54,960 bases of DNA from an uncultured Eubacteriales bacterium (GTDB lineage Bacteria > Bacillota > Clostridia > Peptostreptococcales > Anaerovoracaceae): positions 1 through 54,960 of the forward strand of contig CADBRA010000002.1 in NCBI GenBank assembly GCA_902796965.1, given 5' to 3'. Position 1 is the first letter of the stretch; each line of letters begins with the position of its first letter. The notes under the pieces are model-generated. The model saw nothing but the letters and a program-made list of their open reading frames with translations, did not search any database and had not been told where the DNA came from. A program made the position numbers and the translations under genes. Shown in pieces: positions 43,459 through 53,103 of the stretch.

Positions 43459-45912
43459 ATGACAAAGGAAAAATTCAGAGAAGAGCTCGATGACATTCTT
43501 CTGAATAACTTCAATACGGTTTTTGACGAAGCAGGACCAAAAGAGCTTTATCAGGCCATGGCCGAGATCGTGCACAAGCAGCTCAAGCGAAAAAAATGGA
43601 AATACAGTCAGAAGCGCATACAGGAAGAGCGTGAAAATGACGACCGGAAAAAAGTCTACTACATATGTATGGAATTTCTGATGGGTCAGTCGCTAAAAAA
43701 CAATCTCTTTAACCTCGGCGAAGACAAAATGGCTGAAGAGCTCATAAACGAACGCGGGTTCGACATCGGAGACATATACGACTGCGAACCTGACGCCGGT
43801 CTCGGAAACGGAGGTCTCGGTCGGCTCGCTGCATGCTACATGGATGCTCTCACAACTCAGGGGTACGATGCCACCGGTTTTTCAATCTGCTACGAATACG
43901 GCCTTTTCGAGCAGCGCATCGTTGACGGATGGCAGGTTGAAATGCCTGACAACTGGCTGCCAGGCGGCCGTGTATGGCTTGAGATACATCCGGAGGACAC
44001 ATTCAGAGTCGAGTTCTACGGTAAATACAAGGAGGTGTGGTCGGATCACGGCATGAGACCTGTTGTTGAAAATCCTGAGGTCGTCGAGGCAGTGCCTTAC
44101 GACATGTATATTTCAGGATACGGTAGCAAGGCTGTAAACACGCTGAGACTGTGGCGCGGCACCAATACTCAGGACTTCGACATGACATCGTTCAATAACG
44201 GCGACTTCACCAGAGCTTTCCAGCAGGCCAGCCGCGCATCGCTTCTGTCCAAGGTACTATACCCCGCCGACAACATAGTCGAAGGAAAGACGCTGCGGCT
44301 CAAGCAGCAGTATTTCATGGTTTCGGCATCATGTCAGAACATCGTGAGAAACCACATAAGGCTCTATGGCACGCTCGACAATTTCGAACAGAAGGTTTCT
44401 ATCCACATAAACGACACCCATCCGGCGCTCGTAATCCCAGAACTCATGCGCATATTTATAGACGAGCATCTCATGGAATGGGATGCCGCGTGGGAAAAAG
44501 TTGTGAAGACTGTATCTTATACAAATCATACCGTACTCGCCGAGGCGCTTGAAAAGTGGAACGACAATCTCGTTGAAACGGTGCTCCCGCGCATATTCGT
44601 GATAATAAAAGAGATAGACCGCCGTTTCAGGGAAGATATGGAACAGATCTTCCCCGGAGACGAAAACAAGATAAACAGCATGGCACCTGTCGGCAGGAAC
44701 ATGGTTCACATGGCAAACCTGAGTGTTATCGGCTCTCACCGTGTAAATGGAGTTTCAGCACTTCACTCTGAAATCCTAAAGAACAGTCTCTTCCATGATT
44801 ATTATATGACTTGGCCTGACAAATTCACGAATGTGACGAACGGCATCGCATATCGCAGGTGGCTCTGCCAGTCAAATAGAAGGCTCTCTGACTTGATAAC
44901 AGAATGTATCGGCGAGAGCTGGAAGACAAACGGCGCGGAGCTGAATAAATTCGCTGAATTCAGCAGTCACCGCGCAGTTCAGGAACGCGCTGAACAGATA
45001 AAAAAATACAACAAGGTCCGCTTTGCCGACAGAGTACTCAGACAGACGGGAAAAGAAATAAATCCTGATTCCCTCTTCATCGTGCAGGCTAAAAGACTGC
45101 ACGAGTACAAGCGCCAGCTGCTCAATGCCATGAGAATCATCTCGCGTTTCATCCATCTGCGTGACGATCACAATTACATAGACCGTCCTGAAACATACCT
45201 GTTTGCGGCAAAAGCCGCTCCGAACTATTACATGGCGAAAGAGATCATACGGCTCATATGCAAGCTCGCCGAGGAGATAGAGCATGATCCTGTCATCTCT
45301 AAGAAGCTGCGCGTCGTCTTTCTTGAAAACTACAGCGTATCGATGGCCGAGCACATGATGCCTGCCGCCGACATATCGGAGCAGATATCTCTCGCAGGCA
45401 AGGAAGCGAGCGGCACAGGCAACATGAAGCTCATGATTAACGGAGCGATAACTATAGGAACGCTCGACGGCGCAAATGTCGAGATGCACGAAGCTGTCGG
45501 AGATGATAACATATTCATATTCGGACAGCGCACAGAAGATGTCATGAGAAATTTGAGAAACGGATACGACGCGGCGGCTATGGCGGAAAGCGACCCCGAG
45601 ATAAAGGCAGTTATCGCCGAGATGAGGAAGGGCTTTGCCGGAACGAGCTTTGACGACATAGCAGACTACCTGACTAAGCCATCATACAGCATAGCAGACC
45701 CGTATATGTGCATCATGGATTTCAAAGACTACTGCAGGGCACACGACGATATACAGAAATCATACGAAAACCGCGCACTCTGGAACAGCATGTCGATCAT
45801 CAATATAGGCAAAGCCGGCAGATTCTCAGCTGACCGCAGTGTGCGCGAATATGCAGACGATATCTGGCACACGAAGCCTGTTTCCATACAGTGCGGGCAC
45901 GAAGACTTCTGA
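43459..45912 (+). CDS. glgP: glycogen/maltodextrin phosphorylase
   Basis: 817 aa from the ATG at 43459 (MTKEKFREEL), preceded by AAAGGAAAG; the open frame upstream to 43330 runs through hairpins and has no SD. GT35 enzyme releasing glucose-1-P. Family motifs EPDAGLGNGGLGRLAACYMD, IHINDTHPALVIPELMR, QAKRLHEYKRQLLN, and the PLP-binding Lys in EASGTGNMKLMINGA followed by TIGTLDGANVE. Second gene after glgA, 174 nt apart. Provides glucose-1-P both for catabolism and as a pool shared with GlgC. Confidence 0.97.
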   Translation: MTKEKFREELDDILLNNFNTVFDEAGPKELYQAMAEIVHKQLKRKKWKYSQKRIQEERENDDRKKVYYICMEFLMGQSLKNNLFNLGEDKMAEELINERGFDIGDIYDCEPDAGLGNGGLGRLAACYMDALTTQGYDATGFSICYEYGLFEQRIVDGWQVEMPDNWLPGGRVWLEIHPEDTFRVEFYGKYKEVWSDHGMRPVVENPEVVEAVPYDMYISGYGSKAVNTLRLWRGTNTQDFDMTSFNNGDFTRAFQQASRASLLSKVLYPADNIVEGKTLRLKQQYFMVSASCQNIVRNHIRLYGTLDNFEQKVSIHINDTHPALVIPELMRIFIDEHLMEWDAAWEKVVKTVSYTNHTVLAEALEKWNDNLVETVLPRIFVIIKEIDRRFREDMEQIFPGDENKINSMAPVGRNMVHMANLSVIGSHRVNGVSALHSEILKNSLFHDYYMTWPDKFTNVTNGIAYRRWLCQSNRRLSDLITECIGESWKTNGAELNKFAEFSSHRAVQERAEQIKKYNKVRFADRVLRQTGKEINPDSLFIVQAKRLHEYKRQLLNAMRIISRFIHLRDDHNYIDRPETYLFAAKAAPNYYMAKEIIRLICKLAEEIEHDPVISKKLRVVFLENYSVSMAEHMMPAADISEQISLAGKEASGTGNMKLMINGAITIGTLDGANVEMHEAVGDDNIFIFGQRTEDVMRNLRNGYDAAAMAESDPEIKAVIAEMRKGFAGTSFDDIADYLTKPSYSIADPYMCIMDFKDYCRAHDDIQKSYENRALWNSMSIINIGKAGRFSADRSVREYADDIWHTKPVSIQCGHEDF

Positions 45913-45984
45913 TAAACATATCGTGAGGCGTAATCAATACGCATTGGAGCACCACGGCATCATGTTCGTCTGCATAATGTAATG

Positions 45985-46005
45985 CGGCATTGCGATGCCG
46001 TTTTT
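45985..46005 (+). terminator. terminator of glgA-glgP
   Basis: CGGCAT-TGCG-ATGCCG followed by TTTTTC, 72 nt after the glgP stop. Confidence 0.75.
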
Positions 46006-46100
46006 CGATTTTAAATAAAAAATTAAACACGTCTCGAGCACTGAGGAAGTTCCGGCTTCAAAAACAAAGTATTAAATCGGGGCAGTTCACAACAGTACGC

Positions 46101-46141
46101 AAAAAACCCTCGCCGATGGACAGTTCCATAAGTGAGGGTTT
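46101..46141 (-). terminator. terminator after the M50 peptidase gene
   Basis: Minus strand AAACCCTC pairs with GAGGGTTT, with an inner ATGGA/TCCAT stem, and is followed by TTTTTTG. It could also back up glgP termination on the plus strand (GAGGGTTTGCTTT). Confidence 0.85.
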
Positions 46142-46198
46142 GCTTTATTCATAAACATATGCTGATTTGCAGCACGGCCGTTTTATGCCGCTCTGATT

Positions 46199-46840
46199 TC
46201 ATAAGAAGAAAATGCCCGTTATAAAATTATACAGCCATGTTACCTGAGGTGTCAGTATATAATCCGTAAGATTAAATACGATTATCAGCAGCAGAAACAT
46301 AGGTCCGAGCTGATAAAATCTCGGATACCAGCGCTTTGTATCAAGTTTAAATATCTGCGTGATTATTCCGAAACCGTCGAGCGGCGGCAGCGGAATAAGG
46401 TTGAACAGCATAAGTACTATATTGATCTGGAGCATGCCGATTAATATCTGCCATATGACGGTTCCGACTGAAGTCGCTATGAACTGCGGCGCAGCAGTAT
46501 ATACTATCTTCATAACAGCTGCCGATGCGAATGCCACGACAAGATTCATGAAAACACCTGCGAACGACACGAGCATCTCATCTCTGCGTCTGTGTTTATA
46601 ATATGATGGATTTATCTCTACAGGCTTGCCCCATCCAAACCCGAGCATCAGCAGGCAGACGAAACCTACTATGTCAATGTGCGCCGCCGGATTAAGTGAA
46701 ACTCTGCCCTGAAGTGACGGCGTAGGATCGCCGAGCTTTTTCGATACCCACGCGTGCCCAAACTCGTGGAACGATAACCCAACGAGAATGCCCGGCAGAA
46801 TTATCAGCCTGCCGATGATATAACTCATTACTGAATTCAT
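46199..46840 (-). CDS. site-2-protease-like M50 membrane metallopeptidase
   Basis: 213 aa with four to five hydrophobic segments. Zinc motif HEFGH (about 25-29) in the first membrane helix and the second metal motif NLIPLPPLDG (about 146-155). This compact form without PDZ resembles YwhC-type S2P proteases. These cleave within membranes, but the substrate here is unknown. SD GGAGG. It follows the FCD GntR regulator by 30 nt, probably in one transcript; whether the two are functionally linked is unclear. Confidence 0.9.
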   Translation of the reverse strand: MNSVMSYIIGRLIILPGILVGLSFHEFGHAWVSKKLGDPTPSLQGRVSLNPAAHIDIVGFVCLLMLGFGWGKPVEINPSYYKHRRRDEMLVSFAGVFMNLVVAFASAAVMKIVYTAAPQFIATSVGTVIWQILIGMLQINIVLMLFNLIPLPPLDGFGIITQIFKLDTKRWYPRFYQLGPMFLLLIIVFNLTDYILTPQVTWLYNFITGIFFL

Positions 46841-46870
46841 TTAATGATTTTCCTCCGTAAAAAAGCATCG

Positions 46871-47590
46871 TCAGTTCCGGCGGATACCGGCAAGACAAGA
46901 TCTGTACAGCTTTTCTACTTCTTTTGTGTGTTCCACAGCATCAGAAAATATCTTTCTGCCGTCATGATTTATGAAATCATCGAGAATCATGCTGTGATAT
47001 TTTTCAAATATATCAAGCGACTTATTGAGTTCAAGTGTAAGCCACACATCATGAAGATCCCTGCAGCTGGCCATGAAATATTCGAGAAGCCTTTCCACGT
47101 AAAGATTATGGCATGAATTTATTATCTCGCGGTGAAACCTCACATCGAGCTTTCTGAACGTGCTGGGCTTTACATATTCGCCGTCGCGGAAGCGCATGAG
47201 AGTTTCTTTAAACTCATCATGCACAATCTTCACTCTCTCGATATCACTTTCATCAGCCCTCTGGGCTGCAAAGCTCATCAAAACCGGCTGAAGAAGTTCT
47301 ATCGTTTCGAACATCTCTTTCTTTTTCTCATCTTCATCATCAAATTTTATTCCGAGAGGATCCTCAGGCATGCCAGGATTTTCCTTTACGAACGTACCGC
47401 TTCCGCGTCGGATCTCGAGAATATTTTTCGAGCATAATATCTTTACGGCTTCTCGCACGGTCGTTCTGCTTATTCCAAAGAACTGAGTCAGCTCCGCTTC
47501 TGTGGGAATTTTGCTGCCCGGCTTGTACTGCTTATTAATCATATTATACAATTTATCAGCCGTCTGCTGAGAAAGTGAACTCCTTGCCAT
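46871..47590 (-). CDS. GntR family regulator, FCD subfamily (second)
   Basis: 239 aa. N-terminal winged helix (LYNMINKQYKPGSKIPTEAEL, FGISRTTVREAVKIL, RRGSGTFVKE) and C-terminal FCD ligand domain (about 90-230) with DVRFHREIINSCHN. The positively charged linker and an acidic DDEDEKKKE stretch separate them. SD AAGAGGAA. It is adjacent to, and on the same strand as, the oxidoreductase/CoA-transferase genes, so it is the best local candidate to control them. It has its own promoter. Ligand unknown. Confidence 0.88.
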   Translation of the reverse strand: MARSSLSQQTADKLYNMINKQYKPGSKIPTEAELTQFFGISRTTVREAVKILCSKNILEIRRGSGTFVKENPGMPEDPLGIKFDDEDEKKKEMFETIELLQPVLMSFAAQRADESDIERVKIVHDEFKETLMRFRDGEYVKPSTFRKLDVRFHREIINSCHNLYVERLLEYFMASCRDLHDVWLTLELNKSLDIFEKYHSMILDDFINHDGRKIFSDAVEHTKEVEKLYRSCLAGIRRN

Positions 47591-47626
47591 AATTAATTCC
47601 TCTTTTCTGACACTGTAAACTCAGTT

Positions 47627-47655
47627 ATTATATATTACCCGGAAAAATATCTCAA
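47627..47655 (-). promoter_or_regulatory. promoter of the second gntR
   Basis: Minus strand TTGAGA, 17 nt, TATAAT; start near 47620 and a short leader of about 30 nt. Confidence 0.75.
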
Positions 47656-47763
47656 GAACAGATAAATTCAATTAAAGCACAAAAAGACGGACTTCAGCGG
47701 ATCTGTTTTCTTTTTATTCCAGATGTTCGCTGCGTTAAAATCATTTTGAATTCAGATATTAGA

Positions 47764-47792
47764 AAGCGCAGCTGCACAAAGCAGCCGCGCTT
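47764..47792 (-). terminator. second hairpin after the FAD oxidoreductase gene
   Basis: AAGCGC and GCTGC pair with GCAGC and GCGCTT across one mismatch; the minus strand continues TCTAAT. Probably a back-up terminator. Confidence 0.5.
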
Positions 47793-47811
47793 CTACACAT
47801 TGCAGTTTAAA

Positions 47812-47860
47812 ATCTGCTTTTCCGGAAACTCCGGTTACGAGAGTCACCGGATCAGCAGAT
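47812..47860 (-). terminator. terminator of the oxidoreductase operon
   Basis: Minus strand ATCTGCT pairs with AGCAGAT, with inner CCGG/CCGG pairs, followed by TTTTAAAC. It begins 10 nt after the stop of the last gene. Confidence 0.6.
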
Positions 47861-47870
47861 AATTTTTTAA

Positions 47871-49517
47871 CTATATGTCGCCGTGAGCCGCGGCCATTTT
47901 CTTCTTGAGGCTATCTGGATACGGGAACTCGTCAGGAACAGGCCAGTCCGCGATATCGTGCATCCACGCTGCTCTTCTGCAGAACTCGTCGTGGGCGAGC
48001 GGCAGAGGAGGATGACTCAGCCATTTAGGATCGAATATCTTCTTCAGGCCGAGGATCCAGTTGTGATAATTCGGTCCATAAGCCGGACCCGTCAGATAAA
48101 GCGGCTGATGCGAGCTAAGCAGAGCAGGATAAGCTCCATTTCTGACATTCATCTTTGCACTGTCCACATAGAATTGATCCATTCCATTTGTATCTTCGCG
48201 CTGGTCCCAATAAATCAGATATTCATAATATCCCAGGTGTCCCATCTCGCATGACTGGAACCATCCCAGATCCTTACAGTCAGGCATGAGAGGCGGTGTG
48301 TACTTGTCCTTCAGATCTCTGTAGTTAGGTCCCTGCTTGAATGCCTGATCAAACGAATCCATTACATAATCTACCGATACATAAGAACCTGTCATAAGCC
48401 ACATTCCGGCTGAATCTGCATTCTTGAACCACGATTCGTCAGAAGGCTTTGTTCTCCTCTCTTTGCCACCCAGCTCAGTTATTATATCAGTCAGAACATT
48501 GTAATCGTAATCGAACTGTTCCTCAGATGTAAATCCTATTATCATTACTCTTACCAGGAAGAAATTCGCGACTGACTCCTCTGTCTCCTTGAGCCATAGA
48601 TCCCAGAACTCCTCCTTGCAGCTCGCCTTTGCGATCGCTCTCCAGAACGTAGGAACCTTTGTAATAGCTCCTCCTACTTCAGCATTTCCCAGCATTATGT
48701 GCGCGTCCTCTATCGACTTGAGGCTCGGCATAGTAAAGTTTATCCATTTAACTCTCTTTTCAGGGAGCTTAAGCGATGTGTCAGGCGAAACGCCCTGCAT
48801 CTCAGGCACTACAGGCTGGAACGGCAGCGTCTTTATCGCCATTTTAGTGCATATTCCGAGACATCCGAGAAGCCCCGTATATCCTCGCAATATTCCTCTT
48901 AAGTCAGGACCTATGCCTTCGCCCCAGAACGGATCGTCGCTGTCTGCGAGCGAACCGAATTTTACGATTTCTCCGTCAGGCATTACCATCTCGAGACCGA
49001 GAATTCTGCGCTGCGGAAGACCGACTCTGAAGCTGAGAGGAGACCAGCCGTCGTTCAGCAGATTTGCAACTGCTGAAGTCTGTGCTCCGCCTCCGCCTAC
49101 TACTACATATGCTCCGTGCTCGAAGCATTCCTGCTGAATCTGTGAATAGACGACGCCAGGTTGAACTGTGATGAAGAAGTGCTCTGCGTCGATTTCAAAA
49201 TCGCGCATCCGCTTCATGTCTATGATGAGCTCGTCATCAAGATGAGGATGAGACCTCGGCCCGTAAAATCCTGTAGAATACGGTACGAAAGCGAGATCAT
49301 AGCGGGCACAGATTTTGACTATTTCCTGAACGTCTTTTGTCGTACGCGGCATGCATATCGCTCCCGGAAGCCTCGTCATGACTCTCTCATATCCTGTACC
49401 GCTCTCGTATCCGCCCGGGCCCGAACGATATCCCATGCAGTCAGCAGGATCATCAGTGATATTGGCTTCGCCTACAACTGCTTTTATTGCTTCATAAGCA
49501 TATTTGTTGATACTCAT
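47871..49517 (-). CDS. FAD-binding oxidoreductase, PCMH/VAO type
   Basis: 548 aa. N-terminal PCMH FAD-binding domain (about 50-235) with PGAICMPRTTKDVQEIVKIC, PYSTGFYGPRSH in place of the usual glycine-rich PP loop, QPGVVYSQIQQ and GYTGLLGCLGICTKMAIKTL; the C-terminal substrate domain ends at the family FDPKWLSHP region. Length and overall layout recall 4-cresol dehydrogenase/vanillyl-alcohol oxidase flavoproteins, but the substrate cannot be told. SD GGGGAGG. Last gene of the oxidoreductase operon, 12 nt after the iron-sulfur gene. Confidence 0.82.
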   Translation of the reverse strand: MSINKYAYEAIKAVVGEANITDDPADCMGYRSGPGGYESGTGYERVMTRLPGAICMPRTTKDVQEIVKICARYDLAFVPYSTGFYGPRSHPHLDDELIIDMKRMRDFEIDAEHFFITVQPGVVYSQIQQECFEHGAYVVVGGGGAQTSAVANLLNDGWSPLSFRVGLPQRRILGLEMVMPDGEIVKFGSLADSDDPFWGEGIGPDLRGILRGYTGLLGCLGICTKMAIKTLPFQPVVPEMQGVSPDTSLKLPEKRVKWINFTMPSLKSIEDAHIMLGNAEVGGAITKVPTFWRAIAKASCKEEFWDLWLKETEESVANFFLVRVMIIGFTSEEQFDYDYNVLTDIITELGGKERRTKPSDESWFKNADSAGMWLMTGSYVSVDYVMDSFDQAFKQGPNYRDLKDKYTPPLMPDCKDLGWFQSCEMGHLGYYEYLIYWDQREDTNGMDQFYVDSAKMNVRNGAYPALLSSHQPLYLTGPAYGPNYHNWILGLKKIFDPKWLSHPPLPLAHDEFCRRAAWMHDIADWPVPDEFPYPDSLKKKMAAAHGDI

Positions 49518-49529
49518 AGCGGCCTCCCC

Positions 49530-50858
49530 TTATTTAACTGCCATCGCAAGAAGCTCTGCGATATCGAGAACATCTATCTTTTCACCGTCTCTGGCGGCTG
49601 TCTCGCTGAAGTTGCTGAGACACCACGGACATGCTGAAACGACCGTTCCTGCCCCAACGAATTTTACTTCTTCTATTCGGTCTCGCGCTGCGTTTTCAGC
49701 CATCTCCGGAAATGCCTGTTTCGCACCTCTTCCGCCGCCGCAACATAGAGCGTTCTCTTTTTTACGCGGCATTTCTGCAAAATCGATTCCCGGAACAGCA
49801 TTTATCAGTTCTCTCGACTGATCATACAGACCGCTCTTTCCTCTTCTTCTGTCGAGCCGCGGCTCGATGCATCCCATCCAGCCTCTCTTGCCTTCGTACG
49901 GCTCCCACGGATCACACGTTTTGCTGACGTTGCATGAATCGTGATATGTGATCCTCCTGTTTACAGGCTCTGTAAGCTTAAGTTTTCCTTCAGCAAGCGC
50001 TTCGTCAGCAACCTCTATGAAGTGCTTTACTTCGAATCCGAGTTCATCTGTTCTGATTCCGAGCAGCTTAGGATAATCGACTTTCCACATGCGGTAGCAC
50101 TCAGCGCATCCAGTCATGAGCACCCTGGCCCCCGACTCCTTGACTTTCGCAATATTAGCCTCCGCGATCTTCTTCGCCGTATCAAGATCTCCGACCGAGA
50201 ACGGAATATTTCCGCAACACGTCTCATCTTTCATGAGCATATACGGAACATCTGCACTCTGCAGAACCTTTGTGATCGCTTTCGGAACTGACTGGTTTAC
50301 ATAAGATGAAGAGCACCCTACAAAATATATGATGTCGGCCTTTTCAGCCGGATTGACATCAGCATCCATCCATCCGTTTCTGTCAGCTGACGCACCATAA
50401 CAGTTTCCTGTTTTTTCTATCTTTTTGATGATATCCTTGTGTACAGGCAGAGGACCGGCGCCTTCTTTAACAGCTCTGACCCTCATTGCTTCAAGAGTCA
50501 GATCGACTTCCAAATCCAGGTTTCTCTTGCAGCCGACATCACATGCTCCGCAAAGTGTGCACGCATATATTATCTCAAGCAGGTGATCAGACCATTCAAC
50601 TTTTCCGTCCAGCATCCCGAGGCCGATTCTCATCTTGCCGGCGGCACAGTATGAATCAAATTCTTTCCACAGATTGCTCGGACATCTTACAGAATGATGA
50701 ACACCCGGCATATATGTATGGTCAACCCAATAGCATCCCTTGCATTTGATGCAGTGCTGCATGTCGTAGCGAAAATTGCCGAGGTCATTTATATCCAGCG
50801 CAAAAGGCTCTTCAGGGGTGTCATAGCGGTCCGTATGATTCTTATCTATTACAGACAT
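49530..50858 (-). CDS. iron-sulfur oxidoreductase with two CCG domains (GlcF/HdrD-like)
   Basis: 442 aa. A ferredoxin-like part holds two cysteine sets, C36/C39/C42/C59 and C100/C103/C106/C110, for [4Fe-4S] clusters. Two CCG domains follow: C182, C214-C215, C251/C254 and C309 or C315, C372-C373, C410/C413. This matches the layout of glycolate oxidase GlcF and of HdrB/HdrD-type proteins. It most likely passes electrons from the flanking flavoproteins to an unknown acceptor. SD AGGAG. It lies between the two FAD genes. Confidence 0.87.
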   Translation of the reverse strand: MSVIDKNHTDRYDTPEEPFALDINDLGNFRYDMQHCIKCKGCYWVDHTYMPGVHHSVRCPSNLWKEFDSYCAAGKMRIGLGMLDGKVEWSDHLLEIIYACTLCGACDVGCKRNLDLEVDLTLEAMRVRAVKEGAGPLPVHKDIIKKIEKTGNCYGASADRNGWMDADVNPAEKADIIYFVGCSSSYVNQSVPKAITKVLQSADVPYMLMKDETCCGNIPFSVGDLDTAKKIAEANIAKVKESGARVLMTGCAECYRMWKVDYPKLLGIRTDELGFEVKHFIEVADEALAEGKLKLTEPVNRRITYHDSCNVSKTCDPWEPYEGKRGWMGCIEPRLDRRRGKSGLYDQSRELINAVPGIDFAEMPRKKENALCCGGGRGAKQAFPEMAENAARDRIEEVKFVGAGTVVSACPWCLSNFSETAARDGEKIDVLDIAELLAMAVK

Positions 50859-50969
50859 TTCTAATCTCCTTTTCGTATTAATTCACATTTTCTCTTCACA
50901 AATCACAGCATATGTGCTGCAGCCCGGCATCCTAAAAAAAACATCATGCCGCCGGCCGCACACTTTCAC

Positions 50970-52424
50970 TTAGAAGCAGACATTGCCGGGATTCATAATA
51001 TTGTTAGGATCGAACAGATTCTTTACCTTCATAAGTGCGGCTTTGTACGACGCTGCTTTCTGATAAAGCTCACCACCCATGTCGCCGTAAGGTCTTGTAA
51101 AGTACGCGCCGGCCGCATGAAGCGCCTTGAACATCTTATAGTAAATATCGTAAATTTCCGCGTCAGCGCCGTCGGCGGAGCCGTCGTACATAAATGTGAA
51201 TTCGAGCTGGCACGCTCTGTTGTGCTCTATCGGCTGCTCATAGATGCCGATGCTCTCGAACGGATATCCGTTTTTAGATGCCACATCTCTGACTATATCT
51301 ATGAATTCAGGAACTCGCTCCGGTCTTGCGATGAAGAACAGATCCTGATAATTTCCTGCAGGAACCGCCTTCCAGTACGTCTTTTCAGCCGGCCACGGAT
51401 TTCTCAATATCTGTTTGAGCTTGTCCGCCGCCTGCGGGAATCCAGGCATCCCGTCCGTCAGCCTGATGTCAGGATATTCGTGCCTTATTACATCGCTCAG
51501 GAAATGCTCCTCATAAGCAATCTTCTCCTCAGGTCTTCTGATCAGCCCGCTGATTATGAATGCCAGCGTGTACTTCGGCAGCGTTTTTCTGAGTTCTTCG
51601 AATTCTTCTCTTGTATCAGCCAGAATCGCAGCGAAATCAACATTATTGAGTATCACGAATTCCTGACCGATTCTTCTCGGCATGATTCTGAAGAGGAATT
51701 TCTCAACATAATCCAGGTCATCAAACGGAGCGAATTTTATCTTGTCGATCAGCGGAATGCTCTGGATCTTGAGCGACATCCACGTAACTATGCCCATCGT
51801 TCCTTGAGCTCCCTGGAGAAGTCTGTAGAAGTCAAGACCCGGACCCGCAGGGTTGGCGCCCTTTGCATAAGCGTAAGGGAATTTCGGTGCGCTCGCCGAA
51901 CCGGTGCGGAATATACTGCCGTCAGGGAAAACGACTTCCATCGACTGAACAGGCTCGCCGTAATCGTAAACCGTATTCGTAATTACCTCGCGTTCGAGAT
52001 GATCTGTCAGAACAGATCTGTCTCCGCGCGGCGCAAGCGGCATTACGACTCTCATGCCCTCAGCAGCCAGTGTATCAGTAAGTTTCTTCCATGAAACACC
52101 GGCTCCGAATCTTACGCATCTGTTCGTCTTGTCGATCGAGAATATCTCATCGAATCTTCTCATATCGACTACAACTCCTCCCTGTTTTGGAACTGTCGAA
52201 CCATAGAGGTGAACAGGCGAGCTGACAGGAATAAGCGGAATATTGTTTGCATTAGCCCATTTGACGATTTTGCTGACTTCTTCTGTCGTTCCCGGACGGA
52301 CAGCAGCCTCAGGAGCGCCGCCTCTGACAAGGCTCAGATCGGACGAATAGCTGTCCAGTACCGCCTGATCGGAAATCACATTTTCTGAACCTGCTATTTC
52401 CGCCAGATCTTTCAAAATATCCAT
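50970..52424 (-). CDS. FAD-binding oxidoreductase, GlcD-like
   Basis: 484 aa. FAD_binding_4 (PCMH) domain about 35-215 (AVRPGTTEEVSKIVKWANANN, VPKQGGVVVDMRRF, VRFGAGVSWKKL, LQGAQGTMGIVT) and FAD-oxidase C-terminal domain ending KNLFDPNNIMNPG. The PP-loop reads PVSSPVHLYGSTVP rather than the common PxGGGTSxxG. Homologous in plan but not close in sequence to the FAD protein at 47871. SD AGGAGG 5 nt upstream. First gene of the operon, after a leader of about 230 nt. Substrate unknown; 2-hydroxy acids or aromatic/alcohol substrates are typical of the superfamily. Confidence 0.85.
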   Translation of the reverse strand: MDILKDLAEIAGSENVISDQAVLDSYSSDLSLVRGGAPEAAVRPGTTEEVSKIVKWANANNIPLIPVSSPVHLYGSTVPKQGGVVVDMRRFDEIFSIDKTNRCVRFGAGVSWKKLTDTLAAEGMRVVMPLAPRGDRSVLTDHLEREVITNTVYDYGEPVQSMEVVFPDGSIFRTGSASAPKFPYAYAKGANPAGPGLDFYRLLQGAQGTMGIVTWMSLKIQSIPLIDKIKFAPFDDLDYVEKFLFRIMPRRIGQEFVILNNVDFAAILADTREEFEELRKTLPKYTLAFIISGLIRRPEEKIAYEEHFLSDVIRHEYPDIRLTDGMPGFPQAADKLKQILRNPWPAEKTYWKAVPAGNYQDLFFIARPERVPEFIDIVRDVASKNGYPFESIGIYEQPIEHNRACQLEFTFMYDGSADGADAEIYDIYYKMFKALHAAGAYFTRPYGDMGGELYQKAASYKAALMKVKNLFDPNNIMNPGNVCF

Positions 52425-52662
52425 GTTTTCCTCCTTTTATAATCTTCTACATCCGCACGCTGCTGCACGAAAAATACGTCAGGAGCATATGCGCGGCACA
52501 CAGCGTTATTTCCCGAACACCATCGTCTGTGAATCATCCGCTTATAAAAAGCATCTCCGGAAATATAACAGGGCCAGTAAAAATTTTCCGTTCGTTTTTT
52601 CTGCTTGACATTATATCTAATTGATAATTCATTAAACGTATGATGTATTACTTTGTAGCCTT

Positions 52663-52691
52663 ATTATATGTTCTCAGATAAAATTAGTCAA
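52663..52691 (-). promoter_or_regulatory. promoter of the oxidoreductase operon
   Basis: Minus strand TTGACT, 17 nt, TATAAT. The predicted start near 52656 leaves a 5' leader of about 230 nt before the first gene. Confidence 0.75.
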
Positions 52692-52699
52692 TAAAAAAC

Positions 52700-52713
52700 T
52701 ATGTATACATACG
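52700..52713. promoter_or_regulatory. GntR-like operator upstream of the oxidoreductase promoter
   Basis: TATGTATACATA is a perfect 12-bp palindrome with the GT..AC core of GntR sites, 8 nt upstream of the -35 box. The 14-mer TATGTATACATACG matches TACTTATACATATG at the CoA-transferase promoter in 11 of 14 positions. Confidence 0.55.
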
Positions 52714-52725
52714 ATCATTTCTTTC

Positions 52726-52740
52726 GTCCGCTCCGCGGAC
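52726..52740. repeat. TCC/GGA-loop palindrome copy (52726)
   Basis: GTCCGCTCCGCGGAC, identical to copies at 18980 and 31698, 34 nt upstream of the oxidoreductase -35 box. Confidence 0.8.
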
Positions 52741-53029
52741 AATTCTGAAAACACAGACCGAGTATGTATGCTTAGCTCAATCTTTCGGCGGCCCATTCCT
52801 GGCAGATCAGCCTGCCTATCAACCAAAACTGCTGCCAAATGCCATGCTTTAGGTCCAACGGGTAAGCACAGCATATATGCTCAATTTTCCGCTGTCAGAC
52901 GGCGTGCTGGACAGCTGCGCCACACCGGTCTCATGGCCGCAGCTTTATCTGGAGCATGCGCTGCTGCATCACTGCATCAACGTCATGACACGGCAGAGCC
53001 GCACGGCTGCAGCATTCGCCTGATAAAAA
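52741..53029. other. non-coding stretch after the CoA-transferase terminator
   Basis: About 290 nt, GC-richer than the promoter region next to it. Open frames here have no SD and run into hairpins. No feature recognised. Confidence 0.45.
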
Positions 53030-53069
53030 AGCGGCACACGCATCGGGTTTTCCCGACACATGTGCCGCT
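53030..53069 (-). terminator. terminator of the CoA-transferase gene
   Basis: Minus strand AGCGGCACA pairs with TGTGCCGCT (9 bp), inner TCGGG/CCCGA around a 4-nt loop, followed by TTTTTTAT. About 35 nt after the stop. Confidence 0.92.
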
Positions 53070-53103
53070 CCTGTTTATGAAAAAATCAGAAATAAAAATT
53101 ATT

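Noticed and set aside
50946..52094. 382-codon frame antisense to the GlcD-like gene
   Set aside because: Long antisense frame caused by codon bias of the real gene; no SD or family motif.
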